DNA of 64,000 nt from Streptomyces sp. NBC_00287 (GCF_036173105.1 NZ_CP108053.1:6262001-6326000); one strand, 5' to 3'; shown: positions 51,058 to 59,747, counted from the first letter of the stretch. Notes: generated by a model not told the origin, from the sequence alone. Numbers and translations: made by a program.

Positions 51058-51831
51058 ATGACGACCAGTACAGGAACCGACTGGCACGCCTGGCAGGAGA
51101 GCTGGGACCGGCAGCAGGAGTGGTACATGCCCGACCGGGAGGAACGCTTCCGGATCATGCTCGACATGGTCGAGGCACTCGTCGGGGCCGAGCCCCGAGT
51201 GCTCGATCTGGCCTGCGGCACCGGCTCCATCACCGCCCGGCTGCTGGCCCGTCTGCCCGGCGCCACCAGCACCGGCGTCGACCTCGACCCGGCGCTCCTC
51301 GCCATCGCCGAGGGCACCTTCGAGGGCGACGAGCGGGTCAGCTTCGTCACCGCCGACCTCAAGGACCCCGACTGGCCGGCGAAGCTCCCGTACGACTCCT
51401 ACGACGCCGTCCTGACCGCCACGGCCCTGCACTGGCTGCACCGTGAACCCCTCGCGGCCCTCTACGGTCAGGTCGCGGGGCTGGTCCGCGACGGCGGTGT
51501 CTTCATGAACGCGGACCACATGATCGACGACACGACGCCCCGGATCAACGCCGCCGAGCGAGAGCTGCGGCACGCGCGCATGGACCAGGCCAAGGCCGAC
51601 GGCGCCCTGGACTGGGCCGAGTGGTGGCAGGTCGCCGCCCAGGACCCCGTCCTCGCCGAACCGACGGCCCGCCGCTTCGAGATCTACGGCGAGCACGCCG
51701 ACGGCGACATGCCGTCGGCGGAGTGGCACGCGCGCGTGCTGCGCGAGAAGGGGTTCGCCGAAGCACGGCCTGTGTGGTGCTCGCCGTCGGACACCCTGTT
51801 GCTGGCGCTGAAGTCCGAGCCGCGGCCGTAA
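51058..51831 (+). CDS. SAM-dependent class I methyltransferase
   Basis: 257 residues (MTTSTGTDWHAWQESWDRQQEWYMPDREERFRIML). The SAM-binding motif I is VLDLACGTGSITARLL, followed by acidic STGVDLDPALL, and post-motifs DAVLTATALHWLHRE. The acceptor is unknown. It stands alone between the CGNR gene and a bidirectional terminator. Confidence 0.88.
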   Translation: MTTSTGTDWHAWQESWDRQQEWYMPDREERFRIMLDMVEALVGAEPRVLDLACGTGSITARLLARLPGATSTGVDLDPALLAIAEGTFEGDERVSFVTADLKDPDWPAKLPYDSYDAVLTATALHWLHREPLAALYGQVAGLVRDGGVFMNADHMIDDTTPRINAAERELRHARMDQAKADGALDWAEWWQVAAQDPVLAEPTARRFEIYGEHADGDMPSAEWHARVLREKGFAEARPVWCSPSDTLLLALKSEPRP

Positions 51832-51836
51832 CAGCG

Positions 51837-51873
51837 CGAAGGGGCGGTACGGGAATCCCGTACCGCCCCTTCG
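51837..51873. terminator. Bidirectional terminator, methyltransferase and ABC importer
   Basis: Perfect 17-base stem: 51837-51853 with 51857-51873 around AAT. It lies between convergent genes, 5 and 11 bases from their stops, so it serves both strands. Confidence 0.92.
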
Positions 51874-51884
51874 TCACGCCTGTG

Positions 51885-52646
51885 TCAGAGGACCTTCGAC
51901 AGGAACGCCTTCGTGCGCTCGTGCTGCGGGTCCGTCAGAACGTCGCGCGGGTTGCCGGACTCGACCACCACACCGCCGTCCATGAAGACGAGGTTGTCGC
52001 CCACCTCGCGGGCGAAGCCCATCTCGTGGGTGACGACGACCATCGTCATGCCGGACTCGGCGAGGTCGCGCATGACGTCGAGGACGTCACCGACCAGCTC
52101 CGGGTCAAGGGCCGAGGTCGGCTCGTCGAAGAGCATCAGCTTCGGGTCCATTGCCAGCGCACGGGCGATCGCCACGCGCTGCTGCTGGCCACCGGAGAGC
52201 TGCGCGGGGTAGCTCCCGGCCTTGTCGGCGAGGCCGACGCGGTCGAGCAGCTCCTTCGCGCGCTCCCTGGCCTGGGCCTTGCTGGTGCCCTTGACCTGGA
52301 TCGGCGCCTCCATGACGTTCTCGGCGGCCGTCATGTGCGGGAACAGGTTGAACCGCTGGAACACCATGCCGATGTCCCGGCGCTGCTGCGCGACCTCGCT
52401 GTCCTTGAGCTCGTACAGCTTGTCGCCCTTCTGGCGGTAGCCGACCAGGTCGCCGTCGACGTACAGCCGACCGGCGTTGATCTTCTCCAGGTGGTTGATG
52501 CACCTGAGGAACGTCGACTTACCGGAGCCCGAGGGGCCGATGAGGCAGAACACCTCGCCGGTCTGGACCTCCAGGTCGATGCCCTTGAGGACCTGTACGG
52601 CGCCGAAGGACTTGTGGACGCCTTCGGCCTTCACCATGGCGGTCAT
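51885..52646 (-). CDS. Polar amino acid ABC importer, ATPase
   Basis: 253 residues. Walker A GPSGSGKSTFLR, Q-loop MVFQRFNLFPHM, signature LSGGQQQR, Walker B LMLFDEPTSALDPE and H-loop VVTHEM are all present. Closest in character to the glutamine/glutamate (GlnQ/GluA) branch. The ATG overlaps the permease stop (ATGA). Gene order is binding protein, permease, ATPase, all minus strand. Confidence 0.93.
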   Translation of the reverse strand: MTAMVKAEGVHKSFGAVQVLKGIDLEVQTGEVFCLIGPSGSGKSTFLRCINHLEKINAGRLYVDGDLVGYRQKGDKLYELKDSEVAQQRRDIGMVFQRFNLFPHMTAAENVMEAPIQVKGTSKAQARERAKELLDRVGLADKAGSYPAQLSGGQQQRVAIARALAMDPKLMLFDEPTSALDPELVGDVLDVMRDLAESGMTMVVVTHEMGFAREVGDNLVFMDGGVVVESGNPRDVLTDPQHERTKAFLSKVL

Positions 52647-53605
52647 GCCGCACCCCTTTCACGGCCCAGGGACAGCAGGTTCGCCTTGACCTTCTGCCAC
52701 GGCGTCGGCGGCAGCTGGCGCAGCGACCCGCGGGCGTAACGGCGCTCCAGGTAGAACTGGAACACGCTGAACACGCTGGTCATGACCAGGTACCAGATGG
52801 AGGCCACGAAGAGCAGCTCCATCACGGCGTACGACGTGGAGCCGATCGTCGAGGTGGCCCGCAGCAGCTCGTTGTACGTCACGACGTAGACCAGCGACGA
52901 GGTCTTGAGCATGTTGATGAACTCGTTGCCGGTGGGCGGCACGATCACCCGCATCGCCTGCGGGATCACGATCCGGCGCAGCGTCTTGGCGTGGCTCATG
53001 CCGAGCGCGTGCGAGGCCTCGGTCTGGCCCTCGTCGACGGCCATCAGACCGGCACGGCAGATCTCGGCCATGTACGCCGCCTCGTTCAGGCCCAGACCCA
53101 GCAGGGCGGCCATGAACGGGGTCATGACCTGCACCATCTCGTCCTTGTAGATCGGACCGAGGTTCAGGGTCTCGAAGACCAGCGCCAGGTTGAACCAGAT
53201 GAGCAGCTGGACGTAGACCGGAGTGCCGCGGAAGACCCAGATGTAGAGCCAGGCGACCGAGCTGGTCACCGGGTTCTTGGACATCCGCATCACGGCCAGG
53301 ATGACGCCCAGGACCACGCCCATGATCATCGCGAGGACGCTGATCAGCAGGGTGCGGCCCGCGCCCGCCAGGACCGTGGAGTCGAAGACGTAGTCGCCGA
53401 CGGCGCTCCACTGGATCTTCTCGGCGGTGGCGAACGCGTTGATCAGCAGGGCCAGCAGGCCCAGCACGACGACACCGCTGATCCAGCGGCCGTAGTGCCG
53501 GACCGGGATGGCCTTGATCGCCTCGGGCGGGAGCTCCCCGCCCTCCTTGGAGACGGCGGCCGACGGCTCGGCGTCGGCCGGCTCCTTGTCGAACTTGTCA
53601 GTCAC
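52643..53605 (-). CDS. Polar amino acid ABC importer, permease
   Basis: 320 residues from a GTG at 53605. A hydrophilic ~40-residue N-terminus is followed by membrane spans and the HisMQ-type EAA region EASHALGMSHAKTLRRIVIPQAMRVIVPPTGNEFINMLK. Only one permease gene is present, so it may act as a homodimer. It is coupled to the ATPase gene by a four-base overlap and lies 31 bases after the binding-protein gene. Confidence 0.93.
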   Translation of the reverse strand: MTDKFDKEPADAEPSAAVSKEGGELPPEAIKAIPVRHYGRWISGVVVLGLLALLINAFATAEKIQWSAVGDYVFDSTVLAGAGRTLLISVLAMIMGVVLGVILAVMRMSKNPVTSSVAWLYIWVFRGTPVYVQLLIWFNLALVFETLNLGPIYKDEMVQVMTPFMAALLGLGLNEAAYMAEICRAGLMAVDEGQTEASHALGMSHAKTLRRIVIPQAMRVIVPPTGNEFINMLKTSSLVYVVTYNELLRATSTIGSTSYAVMELLFVASIWYLVMTSVFSVFQFYLERRYARGSLRQLPPTPWQKVKANLLSLGRERGAA

Positions 53606-53636
53606 GGTGACTGCCCTTCAGAGGTGCTCGGGACGG

Positions 53637-54605
53637 TCACTTGCCGCCGTTGATCGCGGCCTTGTCGATCGCGCCGGTCTCGGCGCCCCACTTGGCGAGG
53701 ATCTCCTTGTAGGTGCCGTCCTCGATGATCGCGTTGACGGCCGCTTCCAGCGCCTCGGTGAGCTGCTTGTTGTCCTTGTTCACCGCGATGCCGAACGGAC
53801 CGGCGTCGACCTGCTCGCCGACGACCTCGAAGGCGTTGCCGCCGTCGGCCTTGCGGGCCAGGTCGACAGCGACCGGGTAGTCGTTGACGCCCGCGACGGC
53901 GCCGCCCGACTTCACTCGGGTCTGGGCCTCGGTGTCATTCTCGAACGACTCGATCTTGATCGCCTTGTCACCGGCGTCCGTGCACTTCTTGGACTGGTCC
54001 TTCAGCGCCTGCTCGTACGTCGTACCGCGCTGCACGGCGGCCGTCTGCCCGCACAGGTCCTCGATCGAGTTGATGTTCTTCGGGTTGCCCTTCTCGACGT
54101 ACACGGCGGTGCCGGCCACGAAGTAGTCGACGAAGTCGACACCCGGGCCGAGCTTCTTGCCCTTGTCGTCCAGGCCCTCCTGGCGCTGCTTGTTGTCCGT
54201 GATGGACGACATGGCGATGTCGTAGCGGCCGGTGTTCAGCGAGGTGATCAGGCCGTCGAAGGAGCCTGAGGTGAACTTGAACTCGACGCCCAGCTTCTCG
54301 CCCAGGGCGGCGGCGATGTCGGGGTCGACACCGACGATCTTGCCGCCCTCCTGGTACTCCATGGGCGCGTACTCGGCGTTGGTGCCGACCTTGATCTCGC
54401 CCGCGTCCTGGATCTTCTTGGGCAGCTTGGAGAAGAGCGGCGCGGCGCTGGACGTCCCGGTCTCCTTGGACTCCGAGTTGTCGCTGCCGCTGTCGGTCTG
54501 GTCACCGCAGCCGGTGAGAATCAGGGCGCCTGCGACCGCGATCGAGCCGACCGCTGCCAGCCGGGAGCGCGCTGCGGTCGTACGACGGGTGGAGCGTGCG
54601 GTCAT
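53637..54605 (-). CDS. Polar amino acid ABC importer, lipoprotein binding protein
   Basis: 322 residues from the ATG at 54605. The signal sequence (MTARSTRRTTAARSRLAAVGSIAVAGALILTGCGD) ends in a lipobox with cleavage before Cys. The mature part is a family 3 solute-binding protein (EIKVGTNAEYAPMEYQEGGKIVGVDPDIAAALGEKLG, then YDIAMSSITDN). Likely ligand glutamate, glutamine or another polar amino acid; specificity cannot be read. Confidence 0.92.
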   Translation of the reverse strand: MTARSTRRTTAARSRLAAVGSIAVAGALILTGCGDQTDSGSDNSESKETGTSSAAPLFSKLPKKIQDAGEIKVGTNAEYAPMEYQEGGKIVGVDPDIAAALGEKLGVEFKFTSGSFDGLITSLNTGRYDIAMSSITDNKQRQEGLDDKGKKLGPGVDFVDYFVAGTAVYVEKGNPKNINSIEDLCGQTAAVQRGTTYEQALKDQSKKCTDAGDKAIKIESFENDTEAQTRVKSGGAVAGVNDYPVAVDLARKADGGNAFEVVGEQVDAGPFGIAVNKDNKQLTEALEAAVNAIIEDGTYKEILAKWGAETGAIDKAAINGGK

Positions 54606-55254
54606 TTTGGGTTCCTCCGGCGGATGGGTGGAGTTGCCGATGGGGCGGCGCCTGCCGACGGGATCGGCAGTTGCCTTGGGTCTTGGGTCGACGAGAGCAC
54701 ACGCCTTCGAGTGTCGCGACCTCGTGTGATTACGGCATCTTGCCATTCGGACTGAGCCATTCAGGGGGCCAGCTATGTCAAAATCGGATAACGGGTTACC
54801 CCCGAACCACACCAGGTCGGTACATCACGACCGCACCTTCTTCGGGAATCTCCCCTTCCGGCCGGAAGATCTTCGGCGCATCTCAGGATGCGGATGGCCC
54901 GACGAGGTCACCTCGGGGCCACTCGAGTGCCGCTCGGGCACTCGTCAAGAGGGTTTCGGGGGCTTGTATCTATAAGACTCCATGATTCATGTCACCGGTA
55001 TGCGGTGATCGATGATCGTTCTTCGTTCCGTCATGTGACCTTGCACGTATTGGACTCGTCCTCGACGGCGTCCGTCCGGTAAGAAGGTGCTTTACACCCC
55101 TCATCCGGGGCTCAGGGCGCGTGTGCGGCGCGCCCGTCGCGTATACGCCCTCAGTGACCGTACGTATCGGTAACTGGGCCGTGCGCGGTGCCCGCCCACT
55201 TCTCAACCAGGAGTGGCCACCCTCAAACCATGAATATCTAAGGGGTCAGACAAA
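54606..55254. other. Long intergenic region between the ABC importer and malic enzyme
   Basis: About 650 bases with markedly lower GC than the genes on either side, holding two divergent promoters. A 66-codon frame at 54775-54975 (MSKSDNGLPPNHTRSVHHDR...) has a TTA codon and no recognisable similarity; I do not call it a gene. TTGACA occurs on the minus strand at about 54777, but no matching -10 was seen. No strong hairpin was found. Confidence 0.45.
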
Positions 55255-56478
55255 GTGGCAGCGGAGATCGTCAATCCTCGCAGCGACAGCGATACGGGTC
55301 AGGACGGCGGGGCGGAGCCCCTCGATTCCTTCGACCCCGCGTTCGCGCTGCACCGCGGCGGCAAGATGGCTGTGCAGGCCACCGTGCCGGTCCGCGACAA
55401 GGACGACCTGTCCCTCGCGTACACACCCGGCGTGGCGAAGGTGTGCAGCGCCATCGCCGAGCAGCCGGATCTCGTCCACGACTACACGTGGAAGTCGTCG
55501 GTCGTCGCCGTCGTGACGGACGGTACGGCCGTGCTCGGGCTCGGCGACATCGGTCCTGAGGCCTCCCTTCCGGTGATGGAGGGCAAGGCGATTCTGTTCA
55601 AGCAGTTCGGCGGCGTGGACGCGGTGCCGATCGCGCTGAACTGCACCGGCGTCGACGAGATCGTCGAGACCGTGGTGCGCCTCGCGCCCTCCTTCGGGGG
55701 CGTCAACCTCGAGGACATCTCGGCGCCGCGGTGCTTCGAGATCGAGCGCAAGCTCCAGGAGCGCCTCGACATCCCGGTCTTCCATGACGACCAGCACGGT
55801 ACGGCGGTCGTGACGCTGGCGGCGCTGCGGAACGCTGCGCGGCTGAGCGGGCGGGAGATCGGGCAGCTGCGGGCGGTCATCTCGGGCGCCGGGGCGGCCG
55901 GGGTCGCCATCGCCAAGATGCTGGTCGAGGCCGGTATCGGGGATGTGGCGCTCGCGGACCGCAAGGGCATCATCTCGGCGGATCGTGCGGATCTGACCGA
56001 TGTGAAGCGCGAGGTCGCCGGGTTCACGAACAAGGCGGCGCTTACGGGGTCCCTGGAGGACGCTCTCGCCGGTGCCGATGTCTTCATCGGTGTCTCCGGC
56101 GGTACGGTCGCGGAGTCCGCGGTGGCTTCCATGGCGTCCGGTGCCTTCGTGTTCGCGATGGCCAACCCGAATCCCGAGGTGCACCCGGACGTCGCGCACA
56201 AGTACGCGGCGGTTGTGGCGACGGGGCGGTCGGACTTCCCGAACCAGATCAACAACGTGCTGGCGTTCCCCGGCATCTTCGCGGGCGCGCTCCAGGTTCG
56301 GGCCTCCCGGATCACGGAGGGTATGAAGATCGCGGCGGCGGAGGCGTTGGCGTCTGTGGTCGGGGATGACCTGGCCGCGGACTATGTGATTCCGTCGCCG
56401 TTCGATGAGCGGGTTGCTCCGGCGGTTACGGCGGCGGTTGCGGCCGCTGCTCGGGCGGAAGGTGTGGCTCGGCGGTGA
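55255..56478 (+). CDS. Malic enzyme (NAD(P)-dependent, oxaloacetate-decarboxylating type)
   Basis: 407 residues from the GTG at 55255, with AAGGGG upstream. It oxidatively decarboxylates malate to pyruvate. The malic N-domain has LSLAYTPGVAKVCSAIAE and VTDGTAVLGLGDIGPEASLPVMEGKA. The NAD domain has VISGAGAAGVAIAKMLVEAG (Rossmann loop) and PNQINNVLAFPGIFAGALQVRA. This is the short bacterial form. In S. coelicolor the counterpart is NADP-dependent; cofactor preference is inferred. A T-tract terminator follows. Confidence 0.95.
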   Translation: MAAEIVNPRSDSDTGQDGGAEPLDSFDPAFALHRGGKMAVQATVPVRDKDDLSLAYTPGVAKVCSAIAEQPDLVHDYTWKSSVVAVVTDGTAVLGLGDIGPEASLPVMEGKAILFKQFGGVDAVPIALNCTGVDEIVETVVRLAPSFGGVNLEDISAPRCFEIERKLQERLDIPVFHDDQHGTAVVTLAALRNAARLSGREIGQLRAVISGAGAAGVAIAKMLVEAGIGDVALADRKGIISADRADLTDVKREVAGFTNKAALTGSLEDALAGADVFIGVSGGTVAESAVASMASGAFVFAMANPNPEVHPDVAHKYAAVVATGRSDFPNQINNVLAFPGIFAGALQVRASRITEGMKIAAAEALASVVGDDLAADYVIPSPFDERVAPAVTAAVAAAARAEGVARR

Positions 56479-56495
56479 GCTGAGTGTGGGTTGGG

Positions 56496-56536
56496 TGGCC
56501 CCGGTCGGGTTGGTTCTCGGCCGGGGTCATTTTTTT
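56496..56536 (+). terminator. Intrinsic terminator with T-tract after malic enzyme
   Basis: TGGCCCCGGTCG (56496-56507) pairs with 56518-56529 (12 pairs, two G-U) and is followed at once by seven T (56530-56536). It is a classical rho-independent terminator, unlike most in this window. Confidence 0.9.
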
Positions 56537-56562
56537 ACCTGCGGGGTGGGCTGGTCGGGTGT

Positions 56563-56672
56563 TTTTCGCCCCCGCCGCCCCTACCCGTCCCGTCCCCGGG
56601 GGCTGCCGCCCCCGGACCCCCGCTTCGGCCCTGAAGGGGCCTCGTCCTCATACGCCGGGCGGGCTGGATGAT
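56563..56672. repeat. Dispersed streptomycete intergenic repeat element
   Basis: A GC-rich non-coding block carrying the hairpin CCGGGGGC-TGCC-GCCCCCGG (about 56597-56616), then GACCCCCGCTTCGGCCCTGA and ACGCCGGGCGGGCTGGA. From memory, near-identical blocks recur between genes in many Streptomyces genomes. Only one copy lies in this window, so repetitiveness cannot be shown here. Confidence 0.6.
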
Positions 56673-56800
56673 GTCGACCCGCGTTGAGCAGCCGGCATAG
56701 CTGGACAGCCCCGCCCCAGCCGCCGGGCTGAGCACAAGAGGGCATGTGTCACAGGCGTCCCCGGTTCCGGAGTTGGGCGTGCGGGCCTATCGTCAAGGTC

Positions 56801-57766
56801 ATGTTCGCCGTCTACGCCGCCCGAATCGACCGCGACCAGCCGCTCACCGGCCTTGAGTTGGGGGAGCGTCCCGCCCCTGAGGCCCGTGCCGGCTGGAGCG
56901 TCGTCAACGTCAAGGCCGCCTCCCTCAACCACCACGACCTGTGGTCCCTGCGTGGCGTGGGTCTCGCAGAGGACAAGCTGCCGATGATCCTCGGCTGCGA
57001 TGCCGCCGGCGTCGACGAGGACGGCAACGAGGTCGTCCTGCACTCCGTCATCGGCCAGAGCGGCCACGGCGTCGGCCCGAAGGAACCCCGCTCCATCCTC
57101 ACCGAGCGCTACCAGGGCACCTTCGCCGAGCAGGTCGCCGTACCGACCTGGAACGTCCTGCCCAAGCCGAAGGAGCTGTCCTTCGAGGAGGCCGCCTGTC
57201 TGCCCACGGCCTGGCTGACGGCGTACCGGATGCTCTTCACCAACGCGGGCGTACGCCCCGGCGACTCCGTCCTCGTCCAGGGCGCCGGCGGCGGTGTCGC
57301 CACGGCCGCGATCGTGCTCGGCAAGGCCGCGGGGCTGCGGGTCTTCGCCACCAGCCGGGACGAGGCCAAGCGGAAGCGGGCCCTGGAGCTGGGTGCCGTG
57401 GAGGCGGTGGAGTCGGGTGCGCGGCTGCCGGAGCGGGTGGACGCCGTCATCGAGACCGTGGGCGCCGCGACCTGGTCGCACTCGGTCAAGTCGCTCAAGC
57501 CCGGTGGCACGCTGGTCATCTCCGGTGCCACCAGCGGCGACCGGCCCTCGCATGCCGAGCTGACCCGGATCTTCTTCCTGGAGCTGAAGGTCGTCGGCTC
57601 CACGATGGGGACCAAGGACGAACTGGAGGACCTGCTCTCCTTCTGCGCCGCCACCGGTGTGCGGCCCGTCATCGACGAGGTGCTGCCGATGGACCGGGCG
57701 CGCGAGGGCTTCGAGCGGATGGCGTCGGGGGAGCAGTTCGGCAAGATCGTGCTCACCAACTCCTGA
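56801..57766 (+). CDS. Quinone oxidoreductase-like medium-chain dehydrogenase
   Basis: 321 residues from the ATG at 56801 (MFAVYAARIDRDQPLTGLELGERPAPEARAGWSVVNVKAASLNHHDLWSLRG). GroES-like N-domain with PMILGCDAAG; NAD(P) loop VLVQGAGGGVATAAIVLGKAAG. The zinc ligand cysteines of alcohol dehydrogenases are absent, as in QOR-type enzymes. It reduces a quinone or activated alkene with NADPH; substrate unknown. A T-ended terminator follows. Confidence 0.9.
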   Translation: MFAVYAARIDRDQPLTGLELGERPAPEARAGWSVVNVKAASLNHHDLWSLRGVGLAEDKLPMILGCDAAGVDEDGNEVVLHSVIGQSGHGVGPKEPRSILTERYQGTFAEQVAVPTWNVLPKPKELSFEEAACLPTAWLTAYRMLFTNAGVRPGDSVLVQGAGGGVATAAIVLGKAAGLRVFATSRDEAKRKRALELGAVEAVESGARLPERVDAVIETVGAATWSHSVKSLKPGGTLVISGATSGDRPSHAELTRIFFLELKVVGSTMGTKDELEDLLSFCAATGVRPVIDEVLPMDRAREGFERMASGEQFGKIVLTNS

Positions 57767-57789
57767 GCGGCTGACGGGGGTTTCGGCCA

Positions 57790-57821
57790 GGCGGGTCCGG
57801 GTGCTTCCGGGCCCGCCTTTT
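57790..57821 (+). terminator. Terminator after the oxidoreductase gene
   Basis: GGCGGGTCCGG (57790-57800) pairs with 57807-57817 (11 pairs, one G-U), followed by TTTT. It separates the oxidoreductase from the HTH/Clp-N operon. Confidence 0.85.
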
Positions 57822-57833
57822 GCATGCCAGGCA

Positions 57834-57879
57834 TGTCAACCAGGGTTGACATCACAGGGGCTGTCAACTTAGATTGACA
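57834..57879. promoter_or_regulatory. Twin TGTCAA-N6-TTGACA operators over a leaderless promoter
   Basis: Two 18-base inverted repeats: TGTCAACCAGGGTTGACA (57834-57851, fully palindromic) and TGTCAACTTAGATTGACA (57862-57879). The TTGACA of the first (57846-57851) and TAGATT inside the second (57870-57875) are spaced 18 bases, as -35 and -10. The HTH start codon at 57882 would lie at the transcription start. Binding would occlude both promoter elements. Confidence 0.8.
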
Positions 57880-57881
57880 CC

Positions 57882-58091
57882 ATGAGTGAGGCAACGGATC
57901 TCGCCGAGCGCGCGGGCGATCGCGACCCGAGGGTCGGCCTGCGTGCCGTCGCCGCGCTGCGCCGGCTGCTGGAGCAGTTGGAGGCGGTGCAGGTGCGCAG
58001 TGCGCGCAATCAGGGGTGGTCGTGGCAGGAGATCGCCGCGGAGCTTGGTGTCAGCAGGCAGGCCGTGCACAAGAAGTACGGGAGGCATTGA
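57882..58091 (+). CDS. Small helix-turn-helix protein
   Basis: 69 residues (MSEATDLAERAGDRDPRVGLRAVAALRRLLEQLEAVQVRSARNQGWSWQEIAAELGVSRQAVHKKYGRH). The C-terminal half is a clear helix-turn-helix (WSWQEIAAELGVSRQAVHKKY). No ribosome site precedes the ATG, and the promoter places the start at or near it, so the mRNA is probably leaderless. It is the natural candidate to bind the twin TGTCAA palindromes. The stop overlaps the Clp-N gene ATG by one base. Confidence 0.85.
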   Translation: MSEATDLAERAGDRDPRVGLRAVAALRRLLEQLEAVQVRSARNQGWSWQEIAAELGVSRQAVHKKYGRH

Positions 58092-58654
58092 TGTTCGAGC
58101 GGTTCACGAAGGATGCCCGGGCGGTCGTGACGGGCGCGGTCGAGCATGCGGAAGGGGCAGGGGGCGGCACTGTGGACGCCGAGCATCTGCTGCTCGCCCT
58201 GCTGGACCGGGAAGCCAGCCGCGCCTCCTTCGCGCTGGCCGTGCTGGGGCTCGCGGAGCGCAAGGAGTCGGTACGGGAGGCGCTGGGCGAGGCGCGACGG
58301 CGGGCCGGTCTGTCCCAGGCGGAGGCAGAGGCCCTCGCGGGGCTCGGCATCGACGTCGCGGAGATCGTCGCCCGGGTCGAGGAGGTGCACGGCGTCGGCG
58401 CGATGTCCGGCGAACGCAAGCACAAGGGCTGGTGGTCCGGGCGCCCTTCCTTCAGCCGGGAGGCCAAGGACACGCTCGTAGGCTCCCTGCGCATCGCCAT
58501 GGCCCACAGCGATCGCCACATCGGCGACGAACACATCCTCCTCGCCCTGACGACCCGCCCCGGGGTACCGGCAGAGGTCCTGGCCGATCACGGAGTGACG
58601 AACGCGTCAGTGACCCGGGTCCTGTACGGAGAGGGCGAGGCCAAGGCGGGGTGA
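58091..58654 (+). CDS. Clp N-terminal domain protein (stand-alone double Clp-N)
   Basis: 187 residues (MFERFTKDARAVVTGAVEHAEGAGGGTVDAEHLLLALLDREASRASFALAVLG). Two Clp-N repeats: the first has the FTxxARxVVxxAxxxA...VxxEHLLLALL pattern; the second is FSREAKDTLVGSLRIAMAHSDRHIGDEHILLALTTRPG. There is no AAA+ ATPase domain, so it is not an unfoldase. It may be an adaptor or decoy for Clp substrates. It is coupled to the HTH gene, so both share the palindrome-controlled promoter. Confidence 0.9.
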   Translation: MFERFTKDARAVVTGAVEHAEGAGGGTVDAEHLLLALLDREASRASFALAVLGLAERKESVREALGEARRRAGLSQAEAEALAGLGIDVAEIVARVEEVHGVGAMSGERKHKGWWSGRPSFSREAKDTLVGSLRIAMAHSDRHIGDEHILLALTTRPGVPAEVLADHGVTNASVTRVLYGEGEAKAG

Positions 58655-58659
58655 TTCGG

Positions 58660-58692
58660 GGTGGTGGGTACGGCTGAGCCGTACCCACCACC
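58660..58692. terminator. Bidirectional terminator, Clp-N and PadR genes
   Basis: Perfect 15-base stem: GGTGGTGGGTACGGC (58660-58674) with 58678-58692, loop TGA. It lies between convergent genes. Confidence 0.92.
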
Positions 58693-58702
58693 GAGGAGCC
58701 CC

Positions 58703-59746
58703 TCAGCCCTTCGGCGTCCGCAGTAGTGCCCCTATGTGAGCCGCCGCCGTCGACAGGTGCCTGCGGGCGTCTCGGAGTTGGTCCCCGGTGACGCCGTGGT
58801 CGCGGGCCGCGTCGCGGATGTCGTCGCGGAAGCGGTCCAGGAGGCGGTCCAGGTCGCGGGCCGGGTCGCCGGTCGGGTCCTCGTGGGCCCAGGACGGTTC
58901 GTAGTCGGCGGGGAAGTCCTCCGGGGTGTCGGAGTATTCGGGGGCGGGCTTGGAAGCCGTACCGGTACGGCCGAAGCCGAAGTCCCTTCCGAACTCCTTG
59001 CCGAAGTCCTTTCCGAACTCGCCGAACTCTTTGGCCAGTTCGGTCAGGCCCTCGCGTACACCGGTCGGCCAGTCGCCCCGCGTGAAGTGGTCCTGCACAT
59101 GGTCCTGGACCCGCTTGGCGATGCGCTGCATCTCCTCCTGGGCCTGGGCGCGGGCCCGGTCCTGGGCCTCCTTGGCCTGGCGCCGGGCGCGCTGGGCCTC
59201 CTCGCGGGCCCGTCGGCTCTCGTCCTTGGCGCGCCGGGCCTGTTCCTTCCACTCCTGCTTGGCGCGGCGCATCTCCTCCTTCGCCGCGCGCCAGGCTTCC
59301 TTGTCGGTGTAGTCCGCGAAGTCACCGAGCGGGGCGTCCCCCTTGGCGCCATTGCCCTGGCGGGCCTCGGAGGCCGCAGCCCGCATCTCGCGCCGCAGAT
59401 CACCGGCCGCGCCGCGCACATCGGCCCGGATCTCGGCGGCGAGCTCCGCGACCGACTCCCGGATCTCCAGCTCCAGATCGGCCAGTTCACCACTGCGGTC
59501 GGCCAACTCGGCCCGCCCGGCGTCCGTGATGGCGTACACCTTGCGGCCGCCCTCTGTGGTGTGGGTGACCAGGCCCTCGCTCTCCAGCTTCGCCAGGCGG
59601 GGGTAGACGGTGCCCGCCGACGGCGCGTACAGCCCCTGGAAGCGCTCCTCCAGGAGGCGGATCACCTCGTAGCCGTGGCGCGGGGCCTCGTCCAGCAGCT
59701 TCAGCAGATACAGGCGCAGGCGGCCGTGGGCGAAGACGGGAGGCAT
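58703..59746 (-). CDS. PadR-family regulator with long charged coiled-coil extension
   Basis: 347 residues, far longer than a typical PadR (~110-180). The N-terminal winged helix (about 5-85) reads HGRLRLYLLKLLDEAPRHGYEVIRLLEERFQGLYAPSAGTVYPRLAKLESEGLV. Residues ~100-235 are highly charged and Ala-rich (DKEAWRAAKEEMRRAKQEWKEQARRAKDESRRAREEAQRARRQ), a probable coiled coil. A Phe/Gly patch (FGEFGKDFGKEFGRDFGFG) follows. It begins one base after the DUF4097 stop. It probably represses the operon through the repeats at 60742-60774. Confidence 0.9.
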   Translation of the reverse strand: MPPVFAHGRLRLYLLKLLDEAPRHGYEVIRLLEERFQGLYAPSAGTVYPRLAKLESEGLVTHTTEGGRKVYAITDAGRAELADRSGELADLELEIRESVAELAAEIRADVRGAAGDLRREMRAAASEARQGNGAKGDAPLGDFADYTDKEAWRAAKEEMRRAKQEWKEQARRAKDESRRAREEAQRARRQAKEAQDRARAQAQEEMQRIAKRVQDHVQDHFTRGDWPTGVREGLTELAKEFGEFGKDFGKEFGRDFGFGRTGTASKPAPEYSDTPEDFPADYEPSWAHEDPTGDPARDLDRLLDRFRDDIRDAARDHGVTGDQLRDARRHLSTAAAHIGALLRTPKG

Positions 59747-59747
59747 G

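Noticed and set aside
54775..54975. 66-codon plus-strand frame in the malic-enzyme upstream region
   Set aside because: No ribosome site, no similarity recognised, poor codon-position bias, and it lies in a promoter-like low-GC region; the TTA codon alone is not evidence.
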